Shown here: positions 17,041 through 26,405 of the stretch, one piece after another
Layout of the letters: each line of letters opens with the position of its first letter
Position numbering within the stretch: the stretch's first letter is position 1
Program-made: the position numbers and the translations under genes
Source: CAZKUR01 sp964556005
GTDB lineage: Bacteria > Bacteroidota > Ignavibacteria > Ignavibacteriales > Ignavibacteriaceae
Assembly: GCA_964556005.1 (NCBI GenBank)
Contig: CAZKUR010000031.1
Coordinates: 1-43,050 of the forward strand
Direction of reading: 5' to 3'
Length of the DNA stretch: 43,050 bases
Notes under the pieces: model-generated
Seen by the model: the letters and a program-made list of their open reading frames with translations, nothing else
The model's database searches: none
Told to the model about the DNA's origin: nothing

Positions 17041-17733
17041 ATGAAAAAAATATCCCAGATTATATTCGTATTTGTGTTTATTGTCCTTATAAGTAATGTC
17101 TCCTATTCTCAAATTAAACTCGGACCAGGTGTGGGAATGAATATAAATATCAATAACGGTTCCGATATAAAAGCGTCAGGCGGTATAGGTATTTTGGCAA
17201 GCGGCCAATTAGAAATTCCTCTTACTAAAGTTCTGGCACTTGTTACGAACGTTCAATTTTACGATAACCGCAGCGGATACTTTAAAATAAATTCTACCAG
17301 ATATGAAACAGACCAAACCGGCGAAATCTGGGGAATTAAGGATTCAATGGATTACTCCACAAGTGTTGCATACGTTTCTTTTGAACCAATCCTGGAAATT
17401 AGGACAAGTAAAGTATTTTATTTCCTGGCCGGAGTGTCTTTCGGCTATAACGTGCAAAAAAGTTATAAAGTGACTACAACAGAATCTTTTCCACCTTATT
17501 ATGATGGAACAGGTATTACATTGAGGCCGACAACAACTGAAAAGGGTAATTTCAATGATGAGAAATATAGGTTTGGGATGAAATTTGGATTCGGTTTTGA
17601 TATTCCTGCTAATATTTTTGAGATATCTCCCCAGTTGTATTATGATTACGGTTTTACAAATGTCAGCTCCAATCTGAACTGGAAAATTCAGACGATCCAG
17701 CTTTTAGTAACATTTAAATTCCAACTGGATTGA
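17041..17733 (+). CDS. Outer-membrane beta-barrel protein, divergent cluster member
   Basis: This protein has 230 residues. A signal peptide spans 1-23 (cleavage after SYSQ). The mature part shows alternating strands rich in Gly and aromatics (LGPGVGMNINI, VFYFLAGVSFGYNV, RFGMKFGFGFDI, ISPQLYYDYGF) and ends with the strand IQLLVTFKFQLD. It shares the overall layout of the barrels at 13552 and 14895 (I-K/R-L-GP start, FYxxAGxS middle) but little direct identity. It fits the OMP beta-barrel (PorT-like) superfamily common in Bacteroidota. It follows the terminator of the two-domain lipoprotein by 72 bases, so it probably has its own promoter; the ribosome site is weak. No lipoprotein gene follows it. 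Confidence 0.8.
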   Translation: MKKISQIIFVFVFIVLISNVSYSQIKLGPGVGMNININNGSDIKASGGIGILASGQLEIPLTKVLALVTNVQFYDNRSGYFKINSTRYETDQTGEIWGIKDSMDYSTSVAYVSFEPILEIRTSKVFYFLAGVSFGYNVQKSYKVTTTESFPPYYDGTGITLRPTTTEKGNFNDEKYRFGMKFGFGFDIPANIFEISPQLYYDYGFTNVSSNLNWKIQTIQLLVTFKFQLD

Positions 17734-17956
17734 TCTGTTTGGAAAAATATTTTACGTTTCATAAATGAGCGACTTTTAGCTTGATCATCCGTTAATTAAG
17801 TTCATTACCGTGACTGAAATAATTTGTTGTATTTACTGCAATTCTTATTTTTTCCTTTGTGGAACTACACGCGATAACCAGTGAAATTATAAAAGTATTT
17901 CGGGCGGTTTAACGGTTAGTAGTTTTATCTATAAATTATGTATAGGCATATAGGTT

Positions 17957-20944
17957 ATGATTAGGTCTGGTCATATATGGAAGCGAATTTTTTTTATTAA
18001 CATTTTTAGATTAACCGCAAAAATTTTTCTGCCTCAAAAAATAAAACCCCGTATAATTTGTTTCTTTATCATTGCAGTAATTACATTTTTTTTCCAGCCC
18101 GGAATTTATTCTTTTTATTATGGCGGGAATAAAATATTAGGCGTAAACAGTAAACATTATTTATCTAGCACAATCATCCTAAAATTAAAAAACCAGCCTT
18201 CAGTAAATTCCAGCGGTTCAGTTAATCTACCGGTTAAATTATTTTCAAGGTTAAGCCGCCTCGGTTTAAAAGAAGCAGAGCTGATGTTTCCGAATAAAAT
18301 TAATGAAAAAAAATTCGGCCTTGGAAGAATTATTGTTATAAATTTTTCAAAGGAAATCGACCCTATAATAATTTCGAAAAAGGTAAGAAATTTTACCGGC
18401 GTTGAATGGGCCGAGCCAAAGTATGTTCAAGAATTAGCCTTTGTCCCAAACGACCCGCATTATTCATCTCAATGGAACCTTTCAATAATAAATGCAGAAA
18501 ATGCCTGGGATATTTCACAAGGCGATACCAATGTTGTAATTGGAATTGTAGATACCGGTATTGATTGGGATCATCCCGACCTTGCTGCAAATATATGGAT
18601 TAATAGGGGTGAAATACCTAACAACGGAATTGATGATGACGGCAATGGATATATTGATGATGTAAGAGGCTGGGATTTCGGAGGAACAAACGGTACTCCA
18701 GATAACGATCCTAAAGAAGATGCTCCAATTCACGGAACACATGTTGCCGGCATAGCATCGGCTGTTACTAATAACGGAACCGGGATTGCTTCGATCGGCT
18801 TTAAATCTAAAATAATGGCGGTGAAAACATCCATCGGCGCCGCAACCGATTTGGCCTATGGCTACGAAGGAATTGTTTACGCTGCTGATAACGGTGCAAA
18901 AATTATAAACTGCAGTTGGGGGAACAATTCATATTCAATTTTAGCCCAGGAAATAATTAATTATGCAATTTCAAAAGGAGCATTGATTGTTGCGGCAGCC
19001 GGCAATGATAACAGTTCGCTTCCATTTTACCCTGCAGCCTACGAAGGGGTTTTATCGGTAGCAGCAACTACAATTTCCGATATCAAAGCTTCATATTCCA
19101 ATTTCGGTTATACTATCGATGTGTCTGCCCCCGGCGGCGACGGTATCAATCCGATTTACTCGACATGGGAAGAGGAAACATATACTACATTATACGGAAC
19201 ATCGATGGCAGCACCGTTGGTTTCCGGTTTGGCAGCTTTGGTGACTGCACATTTCCCCAATTATTCACCATTGCAGGTAGGGGAACAAATAAGAGTTAAT
19301 TGTGATAATATAAATGCTCAAAATCCAAATTACATTTTTCTGTTGGGAAGAGGAAGAATAAATGCTTATAAAACTTTAGATAATTCAAGTTCGGAATCCG
19401 TTAGAGCAATAGATATAAATTTCTCAGACGATCCGCCGGGAGGTAATGGCGATGGAGTTTTTCAGCCTGGAGAAACGATTTCGGTTGGTGTAAAATTTAG
19501 GAATTATTTGAGCTCAACATCCAATTTAATGATTAACCTGCAGAGTGAAAGCAATTATGCCGTTGTAGATAACGGAACATTCAATGTAGGGTCAGTAGCA
19601 ACTCTGGATTCTTTTGATAATTATTCTTCAAGATTTACTTTTACTATTTCAAATTCGATCCCGCAAAATCAAAATCTTCCGTTTCTATTAAATTATGACG
19701 ACGGAAATTATACCGACTTTCAGTGGATCAGCACAATAGGAAATCCGAATTATGCAAATCAATCAGGCAATAGAATTTCGGTTACATTAACAAGTAAGGG
19801 AACATTAGGATTTAATGATTATCCTTCGAACATGCAGGGTGATGGTTTTCATTTTAAAGAGCAGCAAAACGGAAACTTCGGCTCGAACCTTTTATTTGAA
19901 GGCGCATTGATTTTAGGAACATCTTCTACTCAAATTTCCGATGAGGCCAGGGGTGCGGATGCAAATTACCAGGATACGGATTTCAATGTTTTGCATCCTT
20001 TTATTCTAAGTGTCCCGGGGAATATATCTGACCAGCAGGGGCAGGCAATTTTTAATGATGACGGTGCGGGCAGCAGTAAAATCGGAATAAAGGTAAGGTT
20101 CCGGTCTTATTCATTTGCCGATCCGCCATATGACGATTTTATAGTTCTCCGTTATACTTTGACAAATGAAACTTCTTCGAACATAAATAACTTACATGCC
20201 GGAATTTTTACTGACTGGGATTTTATTGACGGCGACGGAAGCGGCGATACAACTTCTTACGATCCGACGGGAAATTTCGGATTTGCGTATCATAAAGCAG
20301 GAAACCCTAACGCATGGATCGCAACCGCATTAATCTCATCGAATAATTACGGCTTTTATGCAATAAATAATCGCGGCGATGATGGTGACATAAATATTTA
20401 TGACGGATTCTCCGACAGTGAAAAATGGCAAACTATCTCAAGCGGTCTCACAAAGCTTCATGCAGGCGGATTGGATATTTCAAATGTAACTTCCGGGGGG
20501 CCTTATAATATTGCCCCTGGCCAATCTGTTGATGTTGCTTTTGCAATAGCAGGCGGTTTAAATTTAAGCGATTTACGAACAGCCGTTCAGAATGCAAAAT
20601 CCAAATACCAATTAATTCTTTTAGATGTAAAAAATGAAAGCAATAATCTTCCGGACAATTTTGATTTATCCCAGAATTATCCGAATCCGTTCAATCCAAC
20701 AACTAAAATAAATTATTCAGTTCCTAAAACTAGTTTTGTAACAATAAAGGTTTACAATGTTTTAGGTAAAGAAGTTGCCGAATTGGTGAATGCTGAAAAA
20801 CATGCCGGAGAATATAATGTTCAGTTTTCAAGTAATAAATTAAATTTAGCGAGCGGGGTTTATTTTTATAGAATGAGAGCCGTTCCATCCGAAAGATCAG
20901 AACAGGTCTTTGTGGAAACGAAAAAATTAATTTTATTAAAATAG
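17957..20944 (+). CDS. Subtilisin-family (S8) serine peptidase with type IX secretion sorting domain
   Basis: This protein has 995 residues. A hydrophobic export segment at about 33-52 follows an unusually long N-terminal region, so the true start may be later, although no other in-frame ATG fits. A propeptide-like region spans about 70-165. The S8 catalytic domain spans about 170-470, with D199 (IVDTGID), H259 (HGTHVAG), oxyanion N350 (AAGND) and S416 (GTSMAAP). A long beta-rich middle region follows. Residues about 900-995 form the C-terminal sorting domain (SQNYPNPFNPTT, GVYFYR, KKLILLK), which in this phylum directs passage through the type IX secretion system and surface attachment or release. 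An apparent insertion (VPSERSEQV) splits the last strands of that domain. It is expected to degrade extracellular protein. It lies just downstream of the barrel cluster, on the same strand. Confidence 0.92.
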   Translation: MIRSGHIWKRIFFINIFRLTAKIFLPQKIKPRIICFFIIAVITFFFQPGIYSFYYGGNKILGVNSKHYLSSTIILKLKNQPSVNSSGSVNLPVKLFSRLSRLGLKEAELMFPNKINEKKFGLGRIIVINFSKEIDPIIISKKVRNFTGVEWAEPKYVQELAFVPNDPHYSSQWNLSIINAENAWDISQGDTNVVIGIVDTGIDWDHPDLAANIWINRGEIPNNGIDDDGNGYIDDVRGWDFGGTNGTPDNDPKEDAPIHGTHVAGIASAVTNNGTGIASIGFKSKIMAVKTSIGAATDLAYGYEGIVYAADNGAKIINCSWGNNSYSILAQEIINYAISKGALIVAAAGNDNSSLPFYPAAYEGVLSVAATTISDIKASYSNFGYTIDVSAPGGDGINPIYSTWEEETYTTLYGTSMAAPLVSGLAALVTAHFPNYSPLQVGEQIRVNCDNINAQNPNYIFLLGRGRINAYKTLDNSSSESVRAIDINFSDDPPGGNGDGVFQPGETISVGVKFRNYLSSTSNLMINLQSESNYAVVDNGTFNVGSVATLDSFDNYSSRFTFTISNSIPQNQNLPFLLNYDDGNYTDFQWISTIGNPNYANQSGNRISVTLTSKGTLGFNDYPSNMQGDGFHFKEQQNGNFGSNLLFEGALILGTSSTQISDEARGADANYQDTDFNVLHPFILSVPGNISDQQGQAIFNDDGAGSSKIGIKVRFRSYSFADPPYDDFIVLRYTLTNETSSNINNLHAGIFTDWDFIDGDGSGDTTSYDPTGNFGFAYHKAGNPNAWIATALISSNNYGFYAINNRGDDGDINIYDGFSDSEKWQTISSGLTKLHAGGLDISNVTSGGPYNIAPGQSVDVAFAIAGGLNLSDLRTAVQNAKSKYQLILLDVKNESNNLPDNFDLSQNYPNPFNPTTKINYSVPKTSFVTIKVYNVLGKEVAELVNAEKHAGEYNVQFSSNKLNLASGVYFYRMRAVPSERSEQVFVETKKLILLK

Positions 20945-21047
20945 AAAATATTCAATTTGATGTTGCTTATTTGTATATACATTCAAATCATTTATTGAAT
21001 TGAATCTATTTATAAGTCTTACAGCGGGAATTGGGGCTTTAAAATAT

Positions 21048-21073
21048 TCCGGTAAAACCGGACTATTTTTTTA
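21048..21073 (+). terminator. Intrinsic terminator after the subtilisin gene
   Basis: The stem TCCGGT (21048-21053) / ACCGGA (21057-21062) has a three-base loop and is followed by a T-rich run. Confidence 0.75.
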
Positions 21074-21193
21074 TAAAAAACCTATAAAAAAGTAAATTAA
21101 CTAATTTGAAATTTGTGACCTCCATTTATTTTATAATGATAAAATCTATATAAATTGAGATGGTAAATAGATAATCAATTTATGGAGCTTATT

Positions 21194-23914
21194 ATGAATT
21201 TTAAAGAGGGAAGAGACTTATTTAATGATTTTAAACAATCTTTAATCATATCAAAAATCTTCTTAATTATTTTTATTTTATTTGCAGGTTTTAATACCGT
21301 TTTTGCCTCGGTTAATAATCCGCCGAAAGATGATAATATCTTGCGTGCTACTTTAAAAAACGGTCTCAGGGTTATAATTGTGAAAAATGATTTAGCCCCT
21401 GTAGTAACGACAGAACTTAATTATTTGGTCGGATCTAATGAAGCGCCGAAAGGATTCCCCGGAACTGCGCATGCATTGGAACATATGATGTTCCGTGGAA
21501 GCAAAGGATTAAATGCAGATCAGTTGGCAGATATCAGTGCCGCAATGGGCGGAAATTTTAATGCCGATACAAGGCAGAATGTTACGCAGTATTTCTTCCT
21601 CGTTCCTTCAGAAGATTTAGACCTTGCGCTGCATGTCGAATCAATGCGAATGAAATCTTTGTTGAGTACAGATTCATTGTGGAAAAATGAAAGAGGTGCC
21701 ATTGAGCAGGAAGTTGCACAGGATTTATCGAATCCCCAATATATATTTTATACTAAATTGCTAAAAGCAATGTTTAAAGGAACTCCGTACGCTCATGATG
21801 CTCTGGGAACAAAACCTTCATTCGATAAAACATCAGGCGCAATGCTGAAAAAATTTCACAGCGAGTGGTATGTTCCAAACAATGCCGTGCTTGTTATTGT
21901 AGGGAAAGTCGATCCGCAGAGTGCATTGGAAAAAGTAAAAGATCTTTTCGGAGATATTCCAAGTAAAAAGCTTCCTCAAAAACCAAAAGTAAAATTGGAG
22001 CCGGTTAAAACGGATACTTTAAATCTTAATACTGATCTTCCGTATGGTTTAGCAGTTGTTTCATTTAGGATGCCCGGAACGAGCAATCCCGATTACCCTG
22101 CTGCGCAAATTTTAACCGATGTTCTTAACAGTAAACGTGCTGATCTTTACGGACTCGTTCCACAGGGTAAAGCTTTATATGCAGGCTTTTCATTGAGTGG
22201 ATTGCCGATGTCCGGTTTATCATTTGCAATCGGAGTTTTTCCCAAGGGAGCAAATTCCAGGCTGTTGCTGAAAGACGAAAGCGATGTGCTTTCCAATTAT
22301 TTAAAGAACGGACTGCCGGAAGATTTGGTTTTAGCTGCGAAAAATCATGAAATTGCCGATGCTGAATTTCAAAAAAATTCTATTTTCGGTTTGGCGAACG
22401 CATGGTCTGAAGCGGTTGCAGTCGACGGTAACGAATCACCCGATGCCGAACTTGCAGTTTTAAAAAAGGTAACTGTTGATGATGTTAATAGAGTTGCAAG
22501 AAAATATTTAAATTTTAATCATGCAATTTTTGCCGTATTAACGCCTCAGGAATCCGGGAAACCTATTTCGCGAAAGGGGTTTGGCGGCGCAGAATCGTTT
22601 GCACCCAAAAATCCCAAAGAAGTTGAATTGCCGGAGTGGGCACAAAAATCCATCGCAGAATTAAAAGTCCCTGGATCCGTAATCAACCCGGTAGTCGATA
22701 CTCTTAGCAATGGAATTAGATTAATAATTCAGCCGGAATCGATCAGCAATTCCGTAAGCGTTTATGGCGAAGTTAAAAACAACCCGGATCTCGAAATTCC
22801 TAAAAATCAGGAAGGTGTAGATGATATTTTATCCCAGTTGTTTTCGTACGGCACTAAAAGTCTCGATAGATTAGCATTCCAAAAAGCTCTCGACGACATT
22901 GGAGCACATGAGAATGCAGGAACAAGATTCCATCTTGAAGTACTTACAGATCATTTTGAAAAGGGAGTTCAGCTTCTTTCCGATAATTTATTGCACCCTG
23001 CATTGCCGGAAAAATATTTTAAAATTGTTCAAACACAAACCTCAAGAGAGGTAGCAGGTGAGCTGAAAAGCCCGGACTATTTAACCAATAAAGCTTTATG
23101 GGATGCATTGCTTCCGAAAGGTGATCCTCAATTACGGCACAGTACTCCGGAAACAGTTGATTCGCTTTCTCTTGAAGATGTAAATGAATACTACACGAAG
23201 GTTTTCAGGCCTGACCTCACTACAATTGTAGTAGCGGGGAATATTGATCCTAAAGAAGCTAAACAAGTTATTGAAAAATATTTTAACGGATGGAAAGCAG
23301 AAGGCACGAAACCCAAAACCGAATATCCTTCTGTTCCTCTCAATAAGCCTGAGACTACAGCCGTTCCCGATAAAAGCAGAGTCCAGGATGAAGTAACTTT
23401 AGCCGAGACTCTCGAACTGACCAGAGAAAATCCGGATTACTTTGCTCTGCAATTGGGAAACCGTGTTCTTGGCGGCGGTTTTTATGCTTCAAGGTTTTAT
23501 AAGGATTTGCGTGAAAATGCAGGTTTAGTGTATTATGTGTCTTCAAGCTTTAACATCGGGAAAACACGTTCGACATACCAGGTTAGATACGGATGCGATC
23601 CGCCGAATGTTTCAAAAGCTAAATCCGTAATTGTTAGAGATTTGAAACAAATGCAAACGACTCCTGTAAGTGAAAAAGAATTGCATCAGGCAAAAGAGAT
23701 TGCAGTTAGAAGTATCCAGGTTTCCGAATCGAGTGTGGGAAGTATTGCGAACGGTTTGCTGGGCAGATCGATTGAAGATTTGCCTCTAAATGAACCGACT
23801 ATAACAGCGCAAAAATATTTAAAACTGACGTCGCAGGAAATAAAGGATGCATTTTCGAAATGGGTTCATCCTGATAATTTTGTCCAGGTTTCGCAAGGAC
23901 CGAATCCGCAATAA
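21194..23914 (+). CDS. M16 family zinc metallopeptidase (pitrilysin/insulinase type), two-domain
   Basis: This protein has about 906 residues from the ATG at 21194, chosen because GGAG lies 7 bases upstream; the in-frame ATG at 21182 would add four residues. A signal peptide ends near VFAS. The N-terminal half is the active M16 domain: the inverted zinc motif HALEH (His, Glu and His at 93, 96 and 97) in GTAHALEHMMFRGSKG, and the distal Glu in AIEQEVAQ. The C-terminal half is the inactive M16 repeat, with the R/Y-type motif YKDLRENAGLVYYV. The family encloses and cuts peptides inside a two-lobed chamber; a periplasmic location is inferred. It is a single gene between the terminator at 21048 and the hairpin at 23926, convergent with the next gene. 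Confidence 0.94.
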   Translation: MNFKEGRDLFNDFKQSLIISKIFLIIFILFAGFNTVFASVNNPPKDDNILRATLKNGLRVIIVKNDLAPVVTTELNYLVGSNEAPKGFPGTAHALEHMMFRGSKGLNADQLADISAAMGGNFNADTRQNVTQYFFLVPSEDLDLALHVESMRMKSLLSTDSLWKNERGAIEQEVAQDLSNPQYIFYTKLLKAMFKGTPYAHDALGTKPSFDKTSGAMLKKFHSEWYVPNNAVLVIVGKVDPQSALEKVKDLFGDIPSKKLPQKPKVKLEPVKTDTLNLNTDLPYGLAVVSFRMPGTSNPDYPAAQILTDVLNSKRADLYGLVPQGKALYAGFSLSGLPMSGLSFAIGVFPKGANSRLLLKDESDVLSNYLKNGLPEDLVLAAKNHEIADAEFQKNSIFGLANAWSEAVAVDGNESPDAELAVLKKVTVDDVNRVARKYLNFNHAIFAVLTPQESGKPISRKGFGGAESFAPKNPKEVELPEWAQKSIAELKVPGSVINPVVDTLSNGIRLIIQPESISNSVSVYGEVKNNPDLEIPKNQEGVDDILSQLFSYGTKSLDRLAFQKALDDIGAHENAGTRFHLEVLTDHFEKGVQLLSDNLLHPALPEKYFKIVQTQTSREVAGELKSPDYLTNKALWDALLPKGDPQLRHSTPETVDSLSLEDVNEYYTKVFRPDLTTIVVAGNIDPKEAKQVIEKYFNGWKAEGTKPKTEYPSVPLNKPETTAVPDKSRVQDEVTLAETLELTRENPDYFALQLGNRVLGGGFYASRFYKDLRENAGLVYYVSSSFNIGKTRSTYQVRYGCDPPNVSKAKSVIVRDLKQMQTTPVSEKELHQAKEIAVRSIQVSESSVGSIANGLLGRSIEDLPLNEPTITAQKYLKLTSQEIKDAFSKWVHPDNFVQVSQGPNPQ

Positions 23915-23925
23915 TAAAATTGTTG

Positions 23926-23968
23926 CCTTCAAGGTTGCTGAGAATTTATCATCATGCGGCCTTGAAGG
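23926..23968. terminator. Hairpin between convergent genes
   Basis: CCTTCAAGG (23926-23934) pairs perfectly with CCTTGAAGG (23960-23968) across a 25-base loop. It lies between the stops of the M16 gene and the minus-strand lipoprotein gene, so it could serve both directions. It lacks a long T run. Confidence 0.45.
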
Positions 23969-24013
23969 TTTCTGTATAGGATGCAATAATCAGGAGAAAA
24001 TATTAACGGGACC

Positions 24014-25054
24014 TTATGAACTTGTTTCCGGCTTTCCCGGTATTTTGTTTATTCCGCAGCCGCCAGCAATTTTAATATTTTTTATTAATTTTAGTCTCTT
24101 ATAATCAAAGACATAAATGACTGATCTATTGCCGAATCCATCATCGAAGATTAAATAATGATTTAGCAGCAGAAAATTTTTTATTCCGCTTCCATCCCAG
24201 CTTTTTAATATTTTATTTATCCCAATTGAATAAATAAATAATTTGGAAGTCTCCGGACTTTTTGACCAAAGCGATTTATTCCCTTTGCTTAAATCAATGG
24301 TTGATAAAAAAATATATTTATCATCATTCCATGCAATATCGTTTAGTTTCTGCGTGGTTCCGGCAATTAATGATCTCGTGTTTTTTATGCCGTCAGCCAA
24401 ATAAATTTCTGTATAGGCGGAGTCTTCTATAACTTTGATAGAATATTTATTATCAGGGGAATTTATTTTTAAATTTTGTTTTTGCGGAACCGGGTAGCCG
24501 TTTTTTGCAAGATTGTAAGTTTCGGTTTTATTGTATACGAGCTTGCCGTATGTATTAAATATTTTAGTGTTTTGATTAAGATAAGTTGCAATTTTCTTAT
24601 CGATTGAGTTTATTATAACCTTAAATGAGTTATCAACTCCCATGCTTGTAAAAAGCTGAATGCCATCACCCAAAGATGAAATAAAATTTATATTCAAAGT
24701 CTGCAAGTTTATCAAATATGCTTTTGCATTTCTAATATAAAAGGATGCACCGCTTTTACCGTAGCTCAGGGCGGTTACAAAGAAAGCAAACTTTTTGTCG
24801 CTTGAATACAAAAGGCTAACGACAGATTCATCCGGTTTATACCAGAAAAGTTTTGATTTCCCTGATTTAAAATCGAACCGGTAAATTGCAGGACGGTCTG
24901 CTTTCATTCCGACAAATATAAAGCTGCGGACACCAATGGTATTTTGTGCAATTTTCTTATTATTATTTAACCAAGGTTTCTGTCCTGTTTTCTGATTGCA
25001 GCCGGCAGAAAAAATTAAAGCGCAAATGATTAAAGCTGTTTTAAGCTTAAGCAC
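24014..25054 (-). CDS. Predicted propeller-type lipoprotein, function unknown
   Basis: This protein has 346 residues. A lipoprotein signal spans 1-18 with lipobox SAG-C19, so it is membrane-anchored. The rest has the weak repeating pattern of TolB/WD40-like beta-propellers (for example IYRFDFKSGKSKLFWYKPDES, LLYSSDKKFAFFV, INSPDNKYSIKV, IAWNDDKYIFLSTID), about 40-50 residues per blade, without catalytic motifs. I cannot assign a family with confidence. The start is GTG inside the end of the upstream M50 gene (8-base overlap), which implies translational coupling and a shared transcript. It could therefore be a periplasmic partner of that protease, but this rests on gene order alone. Confidence 0.75.
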   Translation of the reverse strand: MLKLKTALIICALIFSAGCNQKTGQKPWLNNNKKIAQNTIGVRSFIFVGMKADRPAIYRFDFKSGKSKLFWYKPDESVVSLLYSSDKKFAFFVTALSYGKSGASFYIRNAKAYLINLQTLNINFISSLGDGIQLFTSMGVDNSFKVIINSIDKKIATYLNQNTKIFNTYGKLVYNKTETYNLAKNGYPVPQKQNLKINSPDNKYSIKVIEDSAYTEIYLADGIKNTRSLIAGTTQKLNDIAWNDDKYIFLSTIDLSKGNKSLWSKSPETSKLFIYSIGINKILKSWDGSGIKNFLLLNHYLIFDDGFGNRSVIYVFDYKRLKLIKNIKIAGGCGINKIPGKPETSS

Positions 25055-25706
25055 TGTTGAGCCCGCCGATTGTTAAAAATACTTTTAAGATGAAGTTAAC
25101 AACATCCATAAAATAATTCCAAAGCGGACTGTAAATGAGAAGAAGTAAAATTATGGAACCATAAAGCCCAAGTCTGAGAATAGAGGCAGTAAATTTACCA
25201 GGGAAAATATCGAATAAAATATGCGAACCGTCCAGCGGAGGGATCGGCAGAAGATTAAAGGCAAAAAGAAAAATGTTAAAAAATACTCCGTACCATAAAA
25301 AATTAACTACGTACTTGTGATAAGTAAAATCAAAATGAATAACCGAAACAAGGATTACAAACATTAGAAGAGCAAGAAGAAAATTCGAAAACGGCCCGGC
25401 GAATGAGACCAGTGCATCATCTCGCAGATGGTTTTTAAAATTCCTCCTGTCGATTGGAACAGGCTTTGCCCAGCCGATTAATGCAAAACCGGAGGCAAAG
25501 GAAGCAATCGGCATAATTACCGTCCCGATCAAATCTGCATGCTTAAAAGGATTTAACGTTAATCTTCCAATATCTTTTGCGGTGTTATCGCCTAACTTTG
25601 ATGCAGTCAATGCATGTGAAAATTCGTGAATCGTAATGGAGACAAAAAACATCGGGAGAAATGTTAAAAATGAGATGAGCTTTTCACTTACTTGAATACC
25701 GTGCAA
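25047..25706 (-). CDS. Site-2 protease family protein (M50 membrane metallopeptidase)
   Basis: This 219-residue membrane protein has about five or six helices. The zinc motif HEFSH lies at residues 27-31, in the first helix region, and the third metal ligand is the Asp in NLLPIPPLDGSHILF near residue 150; both are diagnostic of M50 proteases of the short, PDZ-less YwhC-like group. These enzymes cut other proteins within the membrane; the substrate here is unknown. The start is TTG at 25704-25706, since an in-frame stop lies six codons upstream and no ATG or GTG is available; AGGA precedes it by about 12 bases. The next gene, a lipoprotein at 24014, overlaps its end by 8 bases. Confidence 0.93.
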   Translation of the reverse strand: MHGIQVSEKLISFLTFLPMFFVSITIHEFSHALTASKLGDNTAKDIGRLTLNPFKHADLIGTVIMPIASFASGFALIGWAKPVPIDRRNFKNHLRDDALVSFAGPFSNFLLALLMFVILVSVIHFDFTYHKYVVNFLWYGVFFNIFLFAFNLLPIPPLDGSHILFDIFPGKFTASILRLGLYGSIILLLLIYSPLWNYFMDVVNFILKVFLTIGGLNSA

Positions 25707-25764
25707 AATAAAAAATTCCTAACTCTAATAATTTATATATATACCAATATAATAAAATCAATTC

Positions 25765-25980
25765 TTATCGATGTTGATTTACATATAAACAATCAGGCAC
25801 ATATTTTTTCATTGCATTTTCCCAGGAGTCAGAATCAAGTAGGTAGGGTTTTAAATATTCCAAAAACTTTTTCCTTGATTCACTTGTTCTAAGTGAAACG
25901 GTACTTATTTTTCTGAGATTATCCTGAAGTTCTTTATATGGGTAATTCACAACGTCGCTGAACGATCCGCACTCCATCAC
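25765..25980 (-). pseudogene. Short ORF, possible C-terminal gene fragment
   Basis: This stretch has 71 codons from a GTG. The frame is open a further 18 codons upstream without an ATG, reading through the small hairpin at 26012. The visible peptide is hydrophilic and helical (KELQDNLRKIS, RKKFLEYLKPYLLDSDSW). No family is recognised and there is no good ribosome site. It looks more like a remnant than a working gene. Confidence 0.3.
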
Positions 25981-26140
25981 TCTTTTAAATTTGAATTCCT
26001 CTGAAAAAGTATCCGGGTCTCCATCCCGGACAATCTATTTCTTTCCTTTTGCATAATTTAGAATATCGATAATTAATAACTTTTGTTACGCACTCTTTGG
26101 AATATTGGAAAAATGGAATTGTCTCATATTTCCTATAATT

Positions 26141-26323
26141 TCAACATTCCATCATTCCAAAAGTTGTTGATTGCATAAGGTGAGTTAATAATTCAATAAA
26201 ATTTTTAAAATTGTCTAAATCATAATCTTTTGCGGTAATTACTTTTCCTTTAAATATTGATTCCTTCGCTTTCATAATCAAATCTTCATAAGCGGGAGAA
26301 ATGATTTTCAATTTCCTGATCAA
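26141..26323 (-). pseudogene. Short ORF, possible gene fragment
   Basis: This stretch has 60 codons from a TTG. The first 50 look protein-like (PAYEDLIMKAKESIFKGKVI, NFKNFIELLTHLM), but the last ten are translated from the inverted-repeat sequence near 26141-26160. It lies downstream of xerD after a 25-codon ORF in another frame, which would fit a frameshifted, repeat-truncated gene. Family unknown. Confidence 0.3.
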
Positions 26324-26405
26324 TCTTATCTTTATTTTTCATCAGTGTAAAATAAGCTTTCCAGAATTAAAATGAATTCTGTCGAAGCTGCTTTGGTTCT
26401 ATTAT

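Larger units (their letters stand above)
25707..26405. other. About 700 bases without an intact gene: short ORF remnants and small inverted repeats
   Basis: On the minus strand three short open stretches follow one another: 26332-26409 (25 codons, overlapping the xerD stop as ATGA), 26141-26323 (60 codons, TTG start) and 25765-25980 (71 codons, open upstream to about 26034). None matches a family I know and they are in different frames, so they may be pieces of one or more decayed genes. A small hairpin TCCGGG-TCTCCA-TCCCGGA lies at 26012-26030. Near 26098-26160 sits an imperfect inverted repeat of TTGGAAT/ATTCCAA units. This looks like a degraded, repeat-rich spot between the xerD operon and the M50 gene. 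Confidence 0.5.
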
